From contig CAIJXT010000004.1 in NCBI GenBank assembly GCA_903824665.1, forward strand, positions 102,916-166,915: a stretch of DNA of 64,000 bases. Reading direction: 5' to 3'. The notes below the pieces were generated by a model. That model searched no databases and was not told where the DNA came from. It saw nothing but the letters and a program-made list of their open reading frames with translations. A program made the position numbers and the translations under genes. Shown here in pieces: positions 18,716 through 28,156 of this stretch (the first letter of the stretch is position 1; the number at the start of each line of letters is the position of its first letter). The stretch is from an uncultured Bacteroidota bacterium (GTDB lineage: Bacteria > Bacteroidota > Bacteroidia > Chitinophagales > Chitinophagaceae).

Positions 18716-20038
18716 TTGCTGCTACCTGCCTCTTTTCTCAGAAAAAATATAGCGCTGCAATATCCACGGTTCAGGTCTTATCTGCTGATGCGGTTTGCTA
18801 TTATTATGGCACTCAACATGCAGGCGGCTATTATCAGTTATTACGTTTATCAGGTCTCGCACGACAAGCTTGCGCTTGGTATGATTGGGTTGTGGGAGGT
18901 AATTCCTGCTGTTGGATTTTCAATTTTTTCCGGGCATTTTGTCGATCTGCGCGAGAAGCGGAACTTGCTGGTATGGTGTACAATATTATACCTTGCACTT
19001 TCCGGTTTTTTCGTTGCATTGGTTTGGCCGGGTATTCATACATTGTTTTCGCAGAGGGGTATAATTTGGCTTATTTACGCTGGCATTTTCGTTGGAGGCG
19101 CACTCAGAGCATTCCTTAGCCCGGCTTCGTTTGCACTCATGGGTATGCTGGTGCCCAAAGACCTTTACCCCAATGCTACTACTTGGAGCAGCGCTGCCTG
19201 GCAAACCGGCGCTGTGTTTGGCCCACTTGCCGGTGGATTTCTGATCGCATTTGGTGGTTTCGTGCAAAGCCTCGTAGTAGTTATCGTGCTCGAGTTCATT
19301 TGTTTGTTTGCTTTGTTGCGAATTCCCCGCCAGGCTATCCTCAATAAAACTCGTGAGCCCATTCTCAAGAGCCTCGGAGAAGGGATCAAGTTTGTCTTTA
19401 GCACGCAGATTGTACTTGCCGCACTTTCACTCGATATGTTTGCCGTTTTGTTTGGTGGTGCGGTAGCGCTATTGCCTGTTTTTACCGACGACATTCTTAA
19501 TGTCGGAGAGGTGGGTTTTGGTTGGTTGCGTGCAGCGCCGGGCATTGGTTCTGTAATTACTTTGTTCATTCTTTCTTTCTTACCGCTCAGGAAAAGCCCG
19601 GGTATCAAACTCTTATGGTGTATTGCCGGCTTTGGTATTACTACAATTATTTTCGGGTATTGCGGCTATTTCGGTACCGGTACTATCTTCAATCTGGCCG
19701 GATTTGACATTTCTATTGGCTTTATGGTTGCCTTTCTCATGCTCTTTGCCGGTGGGCTTTTTGACGCGGTGAGTGTAGTTATCAGGGGTACAATTCTGCA
19801 GGTGTATACCCCCGACAATATGCGCGGACGGGTGGCAGCGGTAAACACAATGTTTATCAGTTCTTCAAACGAGTTGGGGGCTATGGAGAGTGGTATCACT
19901 GCCCGCTGGATGGGTACCGTGCCCGCAGTGGTTTTTGGTGGTTGCATGACACTGCTCGTCGTTGGTGTAACATGGTTTTCCGCACCATCTTTGCGCACAC
20001 TGAACCTCCATATTGATGACAAAAACAAAGAAAACTGA
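18716..20038 (+). CDS. MFS transporter
   Basis: The 440-residue protein has about 12 membrane segments and resembles the enterobactin-exporter-like branch of the major facilitator superfamily. Its loop 2-3 motif is GHFVDLREKRNLL and a later motif is DNMRGRVAAVNTMFI. The homologous region begins at about FRSYLLMRFA, so an upstream start is needed. The only candidate in frame is TTG at 18716; the next ATG lies inside the first helix. An ATG at 18669 reads a different frame and stops at once, which leaves a small chance of a frameshift near the start. The substrate is unknown. Confidence 0.85.
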   Translation: MLLPASFLRKNIALQYPRFRSYLLMRFAIIMALNMQAAIISYYVYQVSHDKLALGMIGLWEVIPAVGFSIFSGHFVDLREKRNLLVWCTILYLALSGFFVALVWPGIHTLFSQRGIIWLIYAGIFVGGALRAFLSPASFALMGMLVPKDLYPNATTWSSAAWQTGAVFGPLAGGFLIAFGGFVQSLVVVIVLEFICLFALLRIPRQAILNKTREPILKSLGEGIKFVFSTQIVLAALSLDMFAVLFGGAVALLPVFTDDILNVGEVGFGWLRAAPGIGSVITLFILSFLPLRKSPGIKLLWCIAGFGITTIIFGYCGYFGTGTIFNLAGFDISIGFMVAFLMLFAGGLFDAVSVVIRGTILQVYTPDNMRGRVAAVNTMFISSSNELGAMESGITARWMGTVPAVVFGGCMTLLVVGVTWFSAPSLRTLNLHIDDKNKEN

Positions 20039-20148
20039 TCAGATTAGGTTGTTGTCCCGTCGCTGTTCATCAAACACTGGTGAAAAAAGCGTATCGATCA
20101 GCAGTATTTGAATTGTATTAATTATCTTTACAGAAGAAAAATAATCAG

Positions 20149-20568
20149 ATGAAAAAATTGCTTTTACTGGCAGTAGTTACCTTATTTTGTTTTGCCGGCT
20201 GTTACAAGGTATTGGAGCCCACAGATGTCAAGTTGGTTCTGGTCGATAAGAACTGGATGATGGAGAAGAGTATATACGGTGCCACTGGTGCTATCGTTGA
20301 TTGCAACGTTTCCAAATCACTCAGCTTTAAATCCAACGGTACCGGATACTATTATTATCCCACCAAGTGTGATTCTACCGATAACGACACTTTGAAATTC
20401 AAATGGTCAGTATCTGCTGATAATAAAACGCTGAATCTGAAGGAGATAGACGGTGTTTCATTTGCACTCGCAACTATTAAGATCGTATATTACGATAATG
20501 CCAAACTTACGTTGCAGGGGCCTGACTACCACCAGCGATATCTGAATGGGTACTTTGAAGCGAAATAG
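20149..20568 (+). CDS. lipocalin-like lipoprotein
   Basis: This 139-residue protein has a lipoprotein signal (MKKLLLLAVVTLFCFAGC) with Cys18 as the lipid-modified residue. The rest is beta-rich, with the pattern of small lipocalin-like proteins of Bacteroidota: a KNWMMEKS start, LSFKSNGTGYYYYP, and alternating hydrophobic strands ending in LTLQGPDYHQRY. The role is unknown; such proteins are anchored in the outer membrane. It stands between the MFS gene and the NHL gene and seems to be a separate unit. Confidence 0.75.
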   Translation: MKKLLLLAVVTLFCFAGCYKVLEPTDVKLVLVDKNWMMEKSIYGATGAIVDCNVSKSLSFKSNGTGYYYYPTKCDSTDNDTLKFKWSVSADNKTLNLKEIDGVSFALATIKIVYYDNAKLTLQGPDYHQRYLNGYFEAK

Positions 20569-20635
20569 AGGCATTTATTCGCGACAATATCTTGATTTTC
20601 ACTTTTTTGAGGCAATCACTCCATGATATTTGCCT

Positions 20636-20664
20636 TTTGCGACAAAAAAATTATTTTATATTTG
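20636..20664 (+). promoter_or_regulatory. predicted promoter for the NHL-repeat gene
   Basis: TTTG at 20636-20639 and TATATTTG at 20657-20664 are separated by 17 bases, an excellent match to the Bacteroidota promoter. The expected leader before ATG 20679 is about 10 bases. Confidence 0.65.
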
Positions 20665-20678
20665 ACCAAACATTTTCT

Positions 20679-22019
20679 ATGAAATTCACAATTCCGGTTC
20701 TTTTACTCACCACTATCCTATCAACTTCCCAAGCCCACGGGCAGGTGCAGAAAATTAAAACAATCGCCGGTACTGGTGTTGCTGGTCATAGCGGCGATGG
20801 TGGTGCATCTACTGGTGCCCAACTCAATGCGCCACATTGTGTAAATGTTGATAATGCAGGTAATGTTTATATTGTTGATTATCTAAACTACAGGATTCGT
20901 AAAATTACCACATCTGGCATGATGCTTACCGTTGCCGGAAACGGCGGTATAGGTTATACCGGCGACGGGTCTGTGGCAACATCGGCTGAGTTGCTACCCT
21001 CAGGTTTTGCACTCGACAAAAACAATAATATGTATATCGCAGATGCCAGCTGGGATGTGATTCGTAAAGTTAACTCACTTGGTATTATATCCACATATGC
21101 AGGTACTGGCGCACAGGGTAATTCTGGTGATGGTGGTCCCGCTAAACTTGCAAAGTTTGCAAGCCCTTACGGTATCGCTTTTGATACTGCTGGCAATTTG
21201 TTTGTTGCAGATGCAATCAATAATTCTGTACGCAAGATTAGCCCTGCAGGTATAATCACCAAATTTGCAGGCGACGATACAGCTGGTTTCGCTGGTGACG
21301 GTGGTTTCGCAATTGCCGCAAAGCTCGATTCACCTTACGCAGTAGCAGCCGACCGCAAAGGCAATGTGTATATATCAGATTTTCAGAATAATAGGATCCG
21401 TCGTGTAGATGCTGCTGGTATCATAACAACATATGCAGGTACTGGCGCTTATGGTTATGCTGGAGATGGCGGCCCCGCAGATTTGGCTTTGCTGAATCGC
21501 CCTGCCGGAATCGCTGTCGACAGTAATGGTGTACTTTATATCGCCGATGCTGATAACGACGTCATTCGCAAAGTAGATACTTTTGGTGTCATTACTACAG
21601 TTGTAGGTAATGGTACACCAGGTTTCGGTGGCGATCTTGGCTATGTAAATGGCTGCAACCTCCACACGCCGTTTGGCGTTGCGATCGGCAAGAATGGTAA
21701 TATTTACATTGCTGACGCCAATAATCAGCGCATTCGTATGACCTATAGCGAAGTGGGTGTGGAAGATGTAAATACGTCTCGCGAACTCTTTGTTAGCCCC
21801 AATCCGGTTACTGACCGTTTTGTGATCAGTGGTCTGCAGAAAACAGACAAAGCCACTTTGTACGACATTACAGGCAGGTTGGTATCAGGTGCTTACGTTG
21901 TATCTGCTGCTGGCACGATTACTGTTGAGGTGTCAGATCTTGCACAGGGTAGTTATGTTTTGCGTATCACAGACCTGGCAGGTACTACCTCTGGTGTCGT
22001 CAGGGTCGTAAAGAACTGA
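20679..22019 (+). CDS. secreted NHL-repeat protein with T9SS sorting domain
   Basis: The start at ATG 20679 gives a good signal peptide (MKFTIPVLLLTTILSTSQAHGQ); the open frame upstream runs through the promoter. The 446-residue protein has about six NHL repeats with the pattern GNxYIxDxxNNRIRKV and between them the loop pattern TYAGTGAxGxxGDGGPA. These predict a single beta-propeller that binds proteins or sugars. The last 80 residues (LFVSPNPVTDRF to VVRVVKN) are a T9SS type A sorting domain. No catalytic residues can be named. It is exported and likely attached to the cell surface. Confidence 0.88.
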   Translation: MKFTIPVLLLTTILSTSQAHGQVQKIKTIAGTGVAGHSGDGGASTGAQLNAPHCVNVDNAGNVYIVDYLNYRIRKITTSGMMLTVAGNGGIGYTGDGSVATSAELLPSGFALDKNNNMYIADASWDVIRKVNSLGIISTYAGTGAQGNSGDGGPAKLAKFASPYGIAFDTAGNLFVADAINNSVRKISPAGIITKFAGDDTAGFAGDGGFAIAAKLDSPYAVAADRKGNVYISDFQNNRIRRVDAAGIITTYAGTGAYGYAGDGGPADLALLNRPAGIAVDSNGVLYIADADNDVIRKVDTFGVITTVVGNGTPGFGGDLGYVNGCNLHTPFGVAIGKNGNIYIADANNQRIRMTYSEVGVEDVNTSRELFVSPNPVTDRFVISGLQKTDKATLYDITGRLVSGAYVVSAAGTITVEVSDLAQGSYVLRITDLAGTTSGVVRVVKN

Positions 22020-22213
22020 TCCGTCTCTTGTTAACCATTGGATACATTTATTAGTTATCTGAAACCAGACGGGCAAAAAATGGTCGAGGGCCATTTGTCG
22101 CATATAGCGATCTGAGTCATCTATTTTGGCAGTTGTAGGGCAAAAATACTTGCTTTATTTCTTGCCAGGCAAAAACAATGGTATGCAACACGTTTTTTTT
22201 GCCTTTCACGTTT

Positions 22214-22221
22214 TACATTTG
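22214..22221 (+). promoter_or_regulatory. predicted -7 box for valS
   Basis: TACATTTG fits TAnnTTTG and ends only seven bases before the valS ATG at 22229. A T-run replaces the -33 element. This suggests a leaderless or nearly leaderless mRNA. Confidence 0.45.
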
Positions 22222-22228
22222 ACAAATC

Positions 22229-24865
22229 ATGGAATTGAGTAAGAATTTTCTGCATAATGATGCCGAAGCCAAGTGGTATGCACATTGGACAAAATCCGGC
22301 TACTTCAAAAGCACTCCTGACGAAAGACCTTCTTATACTATCGTAATACCACCTCCCAATGTCACCGGCGTACTGCACATGGGGCATGCCCTGAATAATA
22401 GCGTTCAGGATATACTCATTCGTCGCGCAAAAATGGAAGGCTACAATACATGCTGGGTGCCCGGCACCGACCACGCATCTATAGCCACCGAAGCAAAGGT
22501 GGTAGCTATGCTGCGCGATATGGGGATTGATAAGAAAACCATGCCACGTGAGGAGTTTCTGAAGTACGCATGGGAATGGAAAGAAAAATACGGTGGCATT
22601 ATCCTGAAACAATTAGAAAAACTTGGTTGCGCACTCGATTGGGATCGTACCGCGTTTACTATGGACGACGGCTATTATGCTGCTGTAATGCGTGTTTTTG
22701 TAGAGCTGCATGCCAAAGGCCTGATTTACAGGGGCGTGAAAATGATCAATTGGGATCCTAAGGCAAAGACCGCACTCAGTGATGAGGAGGTGATTCATCG
22801 CCAGACCAATTCTAAGTTGTACTATGTAAGATACAAGATCGAGAACAGTGATGAGTATATCACCATCGCTACAGTTCGGCCAGAAACCATTTTGGGTGAC
22901 ACCGCCGTTTGTGTTCATCCTGACGACGAACGGTATGCTCACCTTGCTGGTAGGTATTGCTTTGTCCCATTGCTTAACAGACGCATTCCCATCATTTTCG
23001 ACGATTATATCGACAAGGAATTTGGTACAGGTGCACTTAAGGTGACGCCTGCACATGATATCAATGACTACAATTTGGGGCTCACGCATGGTCTCCCGGT
23101 TGTTGATACGCTCAATGACGACGGGACGATGAGCGAGGCTGCGCAACTGTATATAGGACAAGACCGCTTTGCTGTTCGAAAGAAGATTGTTGAAGACCTT
23201 CGCGAAGCCGGCCATCTGGTTAAGGAAGAAGAATACACCAATCAGGTAGGTTTCAGTGAGCGCACTGATGCTGTTATTGAGCCGCGCCTCAGCATGCAGT
23301 GGTGGTGCAGTATGCAGGAGTTGGCAAAGCCTGCACTGGCAGCTGTTATGGACGACGAGATCGAATTTCATCCCGCCAAGTTCAAGAACACCTACCGCCA
23401 CTGGATGGGCAATATCAAAGATTGGTGTATTAGCCGTCAGCTCTCCTGGGGCCAGCGGATACCTGCTTGGTACGATGCGGAGGGTGGTATGTATGTTGCC
23501 CTAAACGCAGATCTTGCACACGAACAGTATAAAACGAAAAAGCCCGAACTGGCTGCCCAAAACCCGGTACTCCGTCAGGATGATGATGTGCTTGATACCT
23601 GGTTCAGCAGTTGGCTTTGGCCAATGCAGGTTTTTGGTTGGAACGAAAACCCGGATAACAAAGACGTCAACTACTATTACCCCACCAAAACACTCGTTAC
23701 AGCCCCTGAGATCATTTTCTTCTGGGTGGCACGCATGGTCATGGCAGGGTATGAGTTCCTTGGCAAAAAGCCTTTCGATAAAGTATACTTTACTGGTATA
23801 GTTCGTGACAAGCAGGGTCGCAAAATGAGCAAACAATTTGGCAACTCGCCCGATCTGCTCAAACTGATTGAAGAAAATGGTGCTGATGCAGTGCGGTTCA
23901 GCGTTATGATTTCATCTCCAGCAGGCAATGATCTCTTGTTCGATGAGAGCCAGTTGACGCAGGGAAGCTTCTTCTGCAATAAAATGTGGAACGCGATGAA
24001 ACTGGTAAAGGGATGGGAAAACAGATGCGATGAGGGAATTGACGATGCCAATGCAAAATTTGCGCTAAACTGGACGGAAGCGCGCCTTGCAGAAGTATCT
24101 GCAGAGGTTACGGTGCTGTTAAAAGAGTTCAGACTGAGCGAAGGGCTGAAAACCATTTACTCTCTGATCTGGAATGATTTCTGCTCCTGGTATCTTGAGT
24201 GGGTCAAACCTGGCATGGATCAGCCTGTTTCAGCGGCGGTTTATCGGCAAACGATAAGTATATATGAGCGGCTGCTGCAGTTGCTGCATCCATACATGCC
24301 ATTTGTTACTGAAGAGATCTACCATAACCTTGCCGACCGGGCGCCGGGCGACGACCTTATCGTAAAACAATTGCCGGTAGCTTTGGTCCCGGATCAGGCT
24401 GTCCTACAGGGCGGAATTCTCTTGCAGGAGCTAATTACCGCAATTCGTGATACTCGTAACAAGAACCGGTTGAAACCCAAAGACACCATCAGGTTGTGGA
24501 TACAAACCCCTGCTGAAGCCTATTATAACACGGTGCAGGATATTCTCCGCCGTCAGGTAAATGCTGAAGAGTTTGGATTTACAACAGACGCTGTTCCGGG
24601 TGCAATTTCCATTGTTGTACAAACCGATAAACTGTATATCGAAGCTTCAGCAGCCACTATCGACACCAGTGCGCAAAAAGCAGAGATGCAGAAAGAAATT
24701 GAATACCTCAAGGGATTTTTGGTGAGCATTGACAAAAAACTGGGCAATGAGCGGTTTATGGCCAATGCCAAACCGGAGGTAGTAGAAAGTGAGCGCAAAA
24801 AGCAAAACGACGCATTGGCTAAGATCAAAACACTGGAGGAAAGTCTTGCGTTGATAGGTGATTAA
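22229..24865 (+). CDS. valS: valyl-tRNA synthetase
   Basis: The 878-residue class I synthetase charges tRNA-Val. It has the HIGH-type motif PPPNVTGVLHMGHALN near residue 47, the ATP-binding KMSKS motif as GRKMSKQFGNSPD near residue 531, and the class I WYL-rich editing domain between them. The C-terminal coiled coil that contacts the tRNA is present (about residues 810-878). Length and order are normal for ValS. It is transcribed alone or with the downstream SDR gene, which starts 50 bases after the stop. Confidence 0.97.
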   Translation: MELSKNFLHNDAEAKWYAHWTKSGYFKSTPDERPSYTIVIPPPNVTGVLHMGHALNNSVQDILIRRAKMEGYNTCWVPGTDHASIATEAKVVAMLRDMGIDKKTMPREEFLKYAWEWKEKYGGIILKQLEKLGCALDWDRTAFTMDDGYYAAVMRVFVELHAKGLIYRGVKMINWDPKAKTALSDEEVIHRQTNSKLYYVRYKIENSDEYITIATVRPETILGDTAVCVHPDDERYAHLAGRYCFVPLLNRRIPIIFDDYIDKEFGTGALKVTPAHDINDYNLGLTHGLPVVDTLNDDGTMSEAAQLYIGQDRFAVRKKIVEDLREAGHLVKEEEYTNQVGFSERTDAVIEPRLSMQWWCSMQELAKPALAAVMDDEIEFHPAKFKNTYRHWMGNIKDWCISRQLSWGQRIPAWYDAEGGMYVALNADLAHEQYKTKKPELAAQNPVLRQDDDVLDTWFSSWLWPMQVFGWNENPDNKDVNYYYPTKTLVTAPEIIFFWVARMVMAGYEFLGKKPFDKVYFTGIVRDKQGRKMSKQFGNSPDLLKLIEENGADAVRFSVMISSPAGNDLLFDESQLTQGSFFCNKMWNAMKLVKGWENRCDEGIDDANAKFALNWTEARLAEVSAEVTVLLKEFRLSEGLKTIYSLIWNDFCSWYLEWVKPGMDQPVSAAVYRQTISIYERLLQLLHPYMPFVTEEIYHNLADRAPGDDLIVKQLPVALVPDQAVLQGGILLQELITAIRDTRNKNRLKPKDTIRLWIQTPAEAYYNTVQDILRRQVNAEEFGFTTDAVPGAISIVVQTDKLYIEASAATIDTSAQKAEMQKEIEYLKGFLVSIDKKLGNERFMANAKPEVVESERKKQNDALAKIKTLEESLALIGD

Positions 24866-24915
24866 AAATTTGACTTTTTTTAGCTGATTTGCTAATCGTG
24901 TTAATAACCTGAATT

Positions 24916-25620
24916 ATGCCTTATGCAATAGTTACCGGAGCATCGCAGGGTATCGGCAAAGCCATCGCTACAGCATTGCTGCAGCATGGATTTACTGTTG
25001 CCGTATGTGCACGAAGTGAGCCCATTTTACAACAGACAGTTCGTGAGTGGGTCGCCGTTTACGGGCCGGATAGGGTGTTAGCAATGAACGCCGATCTCAG
25101 TAATGCAGGCGAGGTCAACGCTTTTGCCGACCGCGTTCTGGCTACATTCCCTGGTGTCGACTTATTAGTCAACAATGCTGGTACTTTCAGACCTGGCACC
25201 ATCGCTGACGAGGACGAAGGTTTGCTGGAAAAAATGATCGGGATAAACTTGTATAGTGCATACAGGCTCACCCGCCTCGTGCTTCCTGTTATGCAGCAGC
25301 AGGGTAGTGGTCACATATTCAATATCTGTTCGGTTGCCAGTCTCAAGGCTTACCCCAATGGCGGATCTTACAGTATTTCCAAGTATGCCCTCCTGGGTTT
25401 TACAGACAACCTCCGGGAAGAAATGCGCGATTACAACGTTAAAGTTACAGCCATTTGTCCCGGTGCTACATGGTCACCATCTTGGGAAGGCAGTGGAGTG
25501 TCGCCGGAGCGCATTATGGAGGCTAGAGATGTTGCGGCTACGCTGTTGGCTGCATACTCACTTTCATCTCAGGCCGTTGCCGAGACTATAGTAATGCGTC
25601 CCGTAAAAGGTGATCTGTAG
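24916..25620 (+). CDS. SDR family oxidoreductase
   Basis: This 234-residue short-chain dehydrogenase has the cofactor motif TGASQGIG, the NNAG motif and the active-site YSISK (Tyr and Lys, with the Ser at CSVAS before it). It resembles 3-oxoacyl-ACP reductase or sepiapterin-reductase-like enzymes; the substrate is not set by sequence. NADP is likely because a basic residue (ARSEP) follows strand 2. The next gene starts 10 bases after its stop, so the two are probably one operon. Confidence 0.9.
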   Translation: MPYAIVTGASQGIGKAIATALLQHGFTVAVCARSEPILQQTVREWVAVYGPDRVLAMNADLSNAGEVNAFADRVLATFPGVDLLVNNAGTFRPGTIADEDEGLLEKMIGINLYSAYRLTRLVLPVMQQQGSGHIFNICSVASLKAYPNGGSYSISKYALLGFTDNLREEMRDYNVKVTAICPGATWSPSWEGSGVSPERIMEARDVAATLLAAYSLSSQAVAETIVMRPVKGDL

Positions 25621-25630
25621 ACACACTGCC

Positions 25631-26422
25631 ATGCAACGTTCATTTACCGATATGACCGGGCGAAAGATCGGGATACCCTACCCGCCAAAGCGGATTGTTT
25701 CACTTGTGCCCTCACAAACCGAGTTGTTGTACGATCTTGGCCTTGATGCTGAGGTGGTTGGAATTACCAAATTTTGTGTGCATCCCGAATCCTGGTTTCG
25801 AACCAAAACAAGAATCGGAGGCACGAAAACCGTGCATCTCGACCGCGTTCGTGCGTTGCAGCCTGATCTCATAATAGCCAATAAGGAAGAGAACACAAGG
25901 GAGCAAGTCGAAGCATTGGCTATGGATTTTCCGGTGTGGATCAGCAATATTCAGACGGTCGACGAAGGGCTACAGATGATTCTGGGAATTGGCGACTTAA
26001 CCTGTACTGCGGCAATGGCTGCTGAACTGATTACTGCAATTTCCAAAGGCTTCAGCCAGTTGCCGGGTAGTTCACTACCACGCAATGTAGCATATTTCAT
26101 CTGGAAAGATCCCTGGATGTGTGCTGGAGGCGACACTTTTATCAACGACATTATCTTCCGGATGGGTTGGCGAAATGTGCTTGCAGGCCAGATGCGTTAC
26201 CCTGAGGTCAGTCCGCAGATGCTGGCAGATGCTGGTGTAGATCTTGTACTGCTGTCTTCAGAACCATATCCATTCAAAGAAAAACACATCGCTGAAATCA
26301 GCAAAATATTACCTGCAGCAAAAATACTGCTGGTCGATGGTGAGATGTTTAGCTGGTACGGTAGCCGCATGCTCAAAGCCGTAAGTTACCTGAGCGACTT
26401 TTTGACCCGTTCTGAACCCTAA
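25631..26422 (+). CDS. helical backbone metal receptor (BtuF-like substrate-binding fold)
   Basis: The protein has the class III periplasmic binding-protein fold used for cobalamin, haem and siderophores: KRIVSLVPSQTELLYDLGL, then VVGITKFCVHP, then IGGTKTVHLDRVRALQPDLIIA. I choose ATG 25631 (263 residues); a GTG at 25610 would overlap the SDR stop. No signal peptide or lipobox is visible, so it may act in the cytoplasm, unlike BtuF. No ABC transporter genes are adjacent. It is transcribed with the SDR gene. Confidence 0.85.
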   Translation: MQRSFTDMTGRKIGIPYPPKRIVSLVPSQTELLYDLGLDAEVVGITKFCVHPESWFRTKTRIGGTKTVHLDRVRALQPDLIIANKEENTREQVEALAMDFPVWISNIQTVDEGLQMILGIGDLTCTAAMAAELITAISKGFSQLPGSSLPRNVAYFIWKDPWMCAGGDTFINDIIFRMGWRNVLAGQMRYPEVSPQMLADAGVDLVLLSSEPYPFKEKHIAEISKILPAAKILLVDGEMFSWYGSRMLKAVSYLSDFLTRSEP

Positions 26423-26452
26423 GCTGGCTTTAAAATTGTTAAATTTCGGCAC

Positions 26453-26460
26453 TATTTTTG
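26453..26460 (+). promoter_or_regulatory. predicted -7 box for the small lipoprotein gene
   Basis: TATTTTTG fits TAnnTTTG; a TTG at 26436 is only 14 bases away. Weak. Confidence 0.3.
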
Positions 26461-26498
26461 ATGTGTACTCATAGTGTTCCACTATAAAGTAGCTATGT

Positions 26499-26744
26499 AT
26501 GGCCAAACTAAAAAAGTATTGTATTCCCATTTTAGTTTTTATTGGTACAAATCTTTTAGCCTGCCGGAAAGACAATTCATGTTCCTGCACTTATACTGAT
26601 TACCTGGGCACCCACACCAAACAGGCTGGCATCATTTATGGCAGTAACAGGGATGCCGGCCGAAAATGCGAAGAAATTCAATCCGAATACAGCGCAGTTA
26701 AAGGGTATTATGGTGTTTCCTGCAAACTCGATCCACAGCGATAG
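26499..26744 (+). CDS. small Cys-rich lipoprotein
   Basis: This 81-residue protein has a lipoprotein signal ending in LLAC (lipid-modified Cys22). Four further Cys (CSC, KCEE, SCKL) may form two disulfides. It is not a family I can name. The ATG, signal peptide and lack of overlap with other genes support it as real. It lies 76 bases downstream of the metal-receptor gene. Confidence 0.6.
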   Translation: MAKLKKYCIPILVFIGTNLLACRKDNSCSCTYTDYLGTHTKQAGIIYGSNRDAGRKCEEIQSEYSAVKGYYGVSCKLDPQR

Positions 26745-26834
26745 TTTTTCTTGTTAAGTGTTAGATTTCCATATTGAAGTGCGAGTTCGGATTTTGTCGC
26801 CAGTACTCCGGTTCTATTGCAGTATTGTATATCT

Positions 26835-27884
26835 TTATTGTAGTCTGAAAATGGATAAGTAATTCACATCTGCGTTAATGATATTGCCAGCCAGTAGTGT
26901 AAATAGGTACATTTCAACTACGTCGTTAGCATTCAGCTTTACAACATGTGAAAAAACACCCTGGCCGGTACCTGGGAAAGGTGTATTGTTAGATGCATTC
27001 GGACCGTACGCCCTGATCGTTCCGTTTACTCGCATAGAAAAAAAGGATCCCGATGCGGAATTTATCTGACTTTGTGCGTTAATGAGATAGTATCCGGCGT
27101 TTGCAGCTGTAAAACTACCAGCCGTGCCGCCTGAAACAGACATTTGGGAGCCGATATTCACAATTGCATTATTCCAAACATATTTTGCTGTCGTTGCAGC
27201 TGTCATTGCTGTGCCTGCGGTATTTGTGCCAAAAAATTGCAGGGTGCCGGCCCCACCTCCTGAGCCTCCGGACGGTGTCGCCCAAGTACCATCACCTCGC
27301 CAAAATGTCGACGCAGACGCATCCGTACCGCTATTGAGGTTGCCAACCGGTAAATTTCCACTAATGTCAGTCGACAGAGAAACAGCTCCCCAGGTTTGAT
27401 TGCCGTGCAATGTCGTATTGCTGCTTGCCGAGCCACTGCCCAGCCGAGCAGTACCAACCGTACCCGACGAAAGGTTGGTTGCATTTAGCGACGTTATGTT
27501 GGTGCCACTTATTATGGGCAACGCCCCACTCGCCGTTGTCTGCACTAGTTGCATATTGCCATTGAATGTATTGCCCTGTGTAGTTACATTGGCATGCGCA
27601 TTTAGTGATGTCCACGCGCTACCGGTAAAGAAATAGAATCCACTTATGCCATCTGTCTGGTATACAAGCAGGCCATTTGCTGGGCTGGCAATCGCAGTAC
27701 GTTGGGTTGCCGTCATGCGGGGAATGAGTATTCCCTGGGTGGTTGAACTTACATCCAGCATTGCTGAATTATCTGATGCGGCACCAGAACTATTAACAGC
27801 CATACCCTGTGCTGTGCTTTTGTATGTCCCCGATAAAAGCATTACTGACAATGCCAAAGTGGAAACCCTTTTTTTTGTCATCAT
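26835..27884 (-). CDS. secreted beta-strand repeat protein with C1q/TNF-like C-terminus
   Basis: This 349-residue protein has a signal peptide ([27 protein letters not shown]). Residues about 30-90 hold a pattern common in Bacteroidota tail-fibre-like proteins ([21 protein letters not shown] and [20 protein letters not shown]). A low-complexity Gly/Ser/Thr/Ala stalk follows with a TTGSG-like spacer and [13 protein letters not shown]. The last 130 residues resemble a C1q/TNF jelly-roll ([23 protein letters not shown], then [15 protein letters not shown]). It is likely a trimeric surface fibre. No T9SS domain is seen. It is transcribed alone toward the lipoprotein gene. Confidence 0.75.
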   Translation of the reverse strand: MMTKKRVSTLALSVMLLSGTYKSTAQGMAVNSSGAASDNSAMLDVSSTTQGILIPRMTATQRTAIASPANGLLVYQTDGISGFYFFTGSAWTSLNAHANVTTQGNTFNGNMQLVQTTASGALPIISGTNITSLNATNLSSGTVGTARLGSGSASSNTTLHGNQTWGAVSLSTDISGNLPVGNLNSGTDASASTFWRGDGTWATPSGGSGGGAGTLQFFGTNTAGTAMTAATTAKYVWNNAIVNIGSQMSVSGGTAGSFTAANAGYYLINAQSQINSASGSFFSMRVNGTIRAYGPNASNNTPFPGTGQGVFSHVVKLNANDVVEMYLFTLLAGNIINADVNYLSIFRLQ

Positions 27885-28156
27885 AGTTATTGTATTACAA
27901 TGTCATTTTGTACACAAACGCTAAAATCAAATTAAAAAGCCGAATCAGCAGATCGCAATTATCGTAGGGCTACTTTGAATGAGCAAAACTGACTGTTTAT
28001 TTAGCCATGGTAAAAAATGAAGGATTGTTATGGTAAAAAAGCATCTATAAATGTTCCTGAAAATGAATAGGTAACAAATTTTGTACCTGTAGCAGGTTTC
28101 GGTACACGACATTAAATGCCAACAATAACCTTACTTTTATACGCACAACCCGAGCC

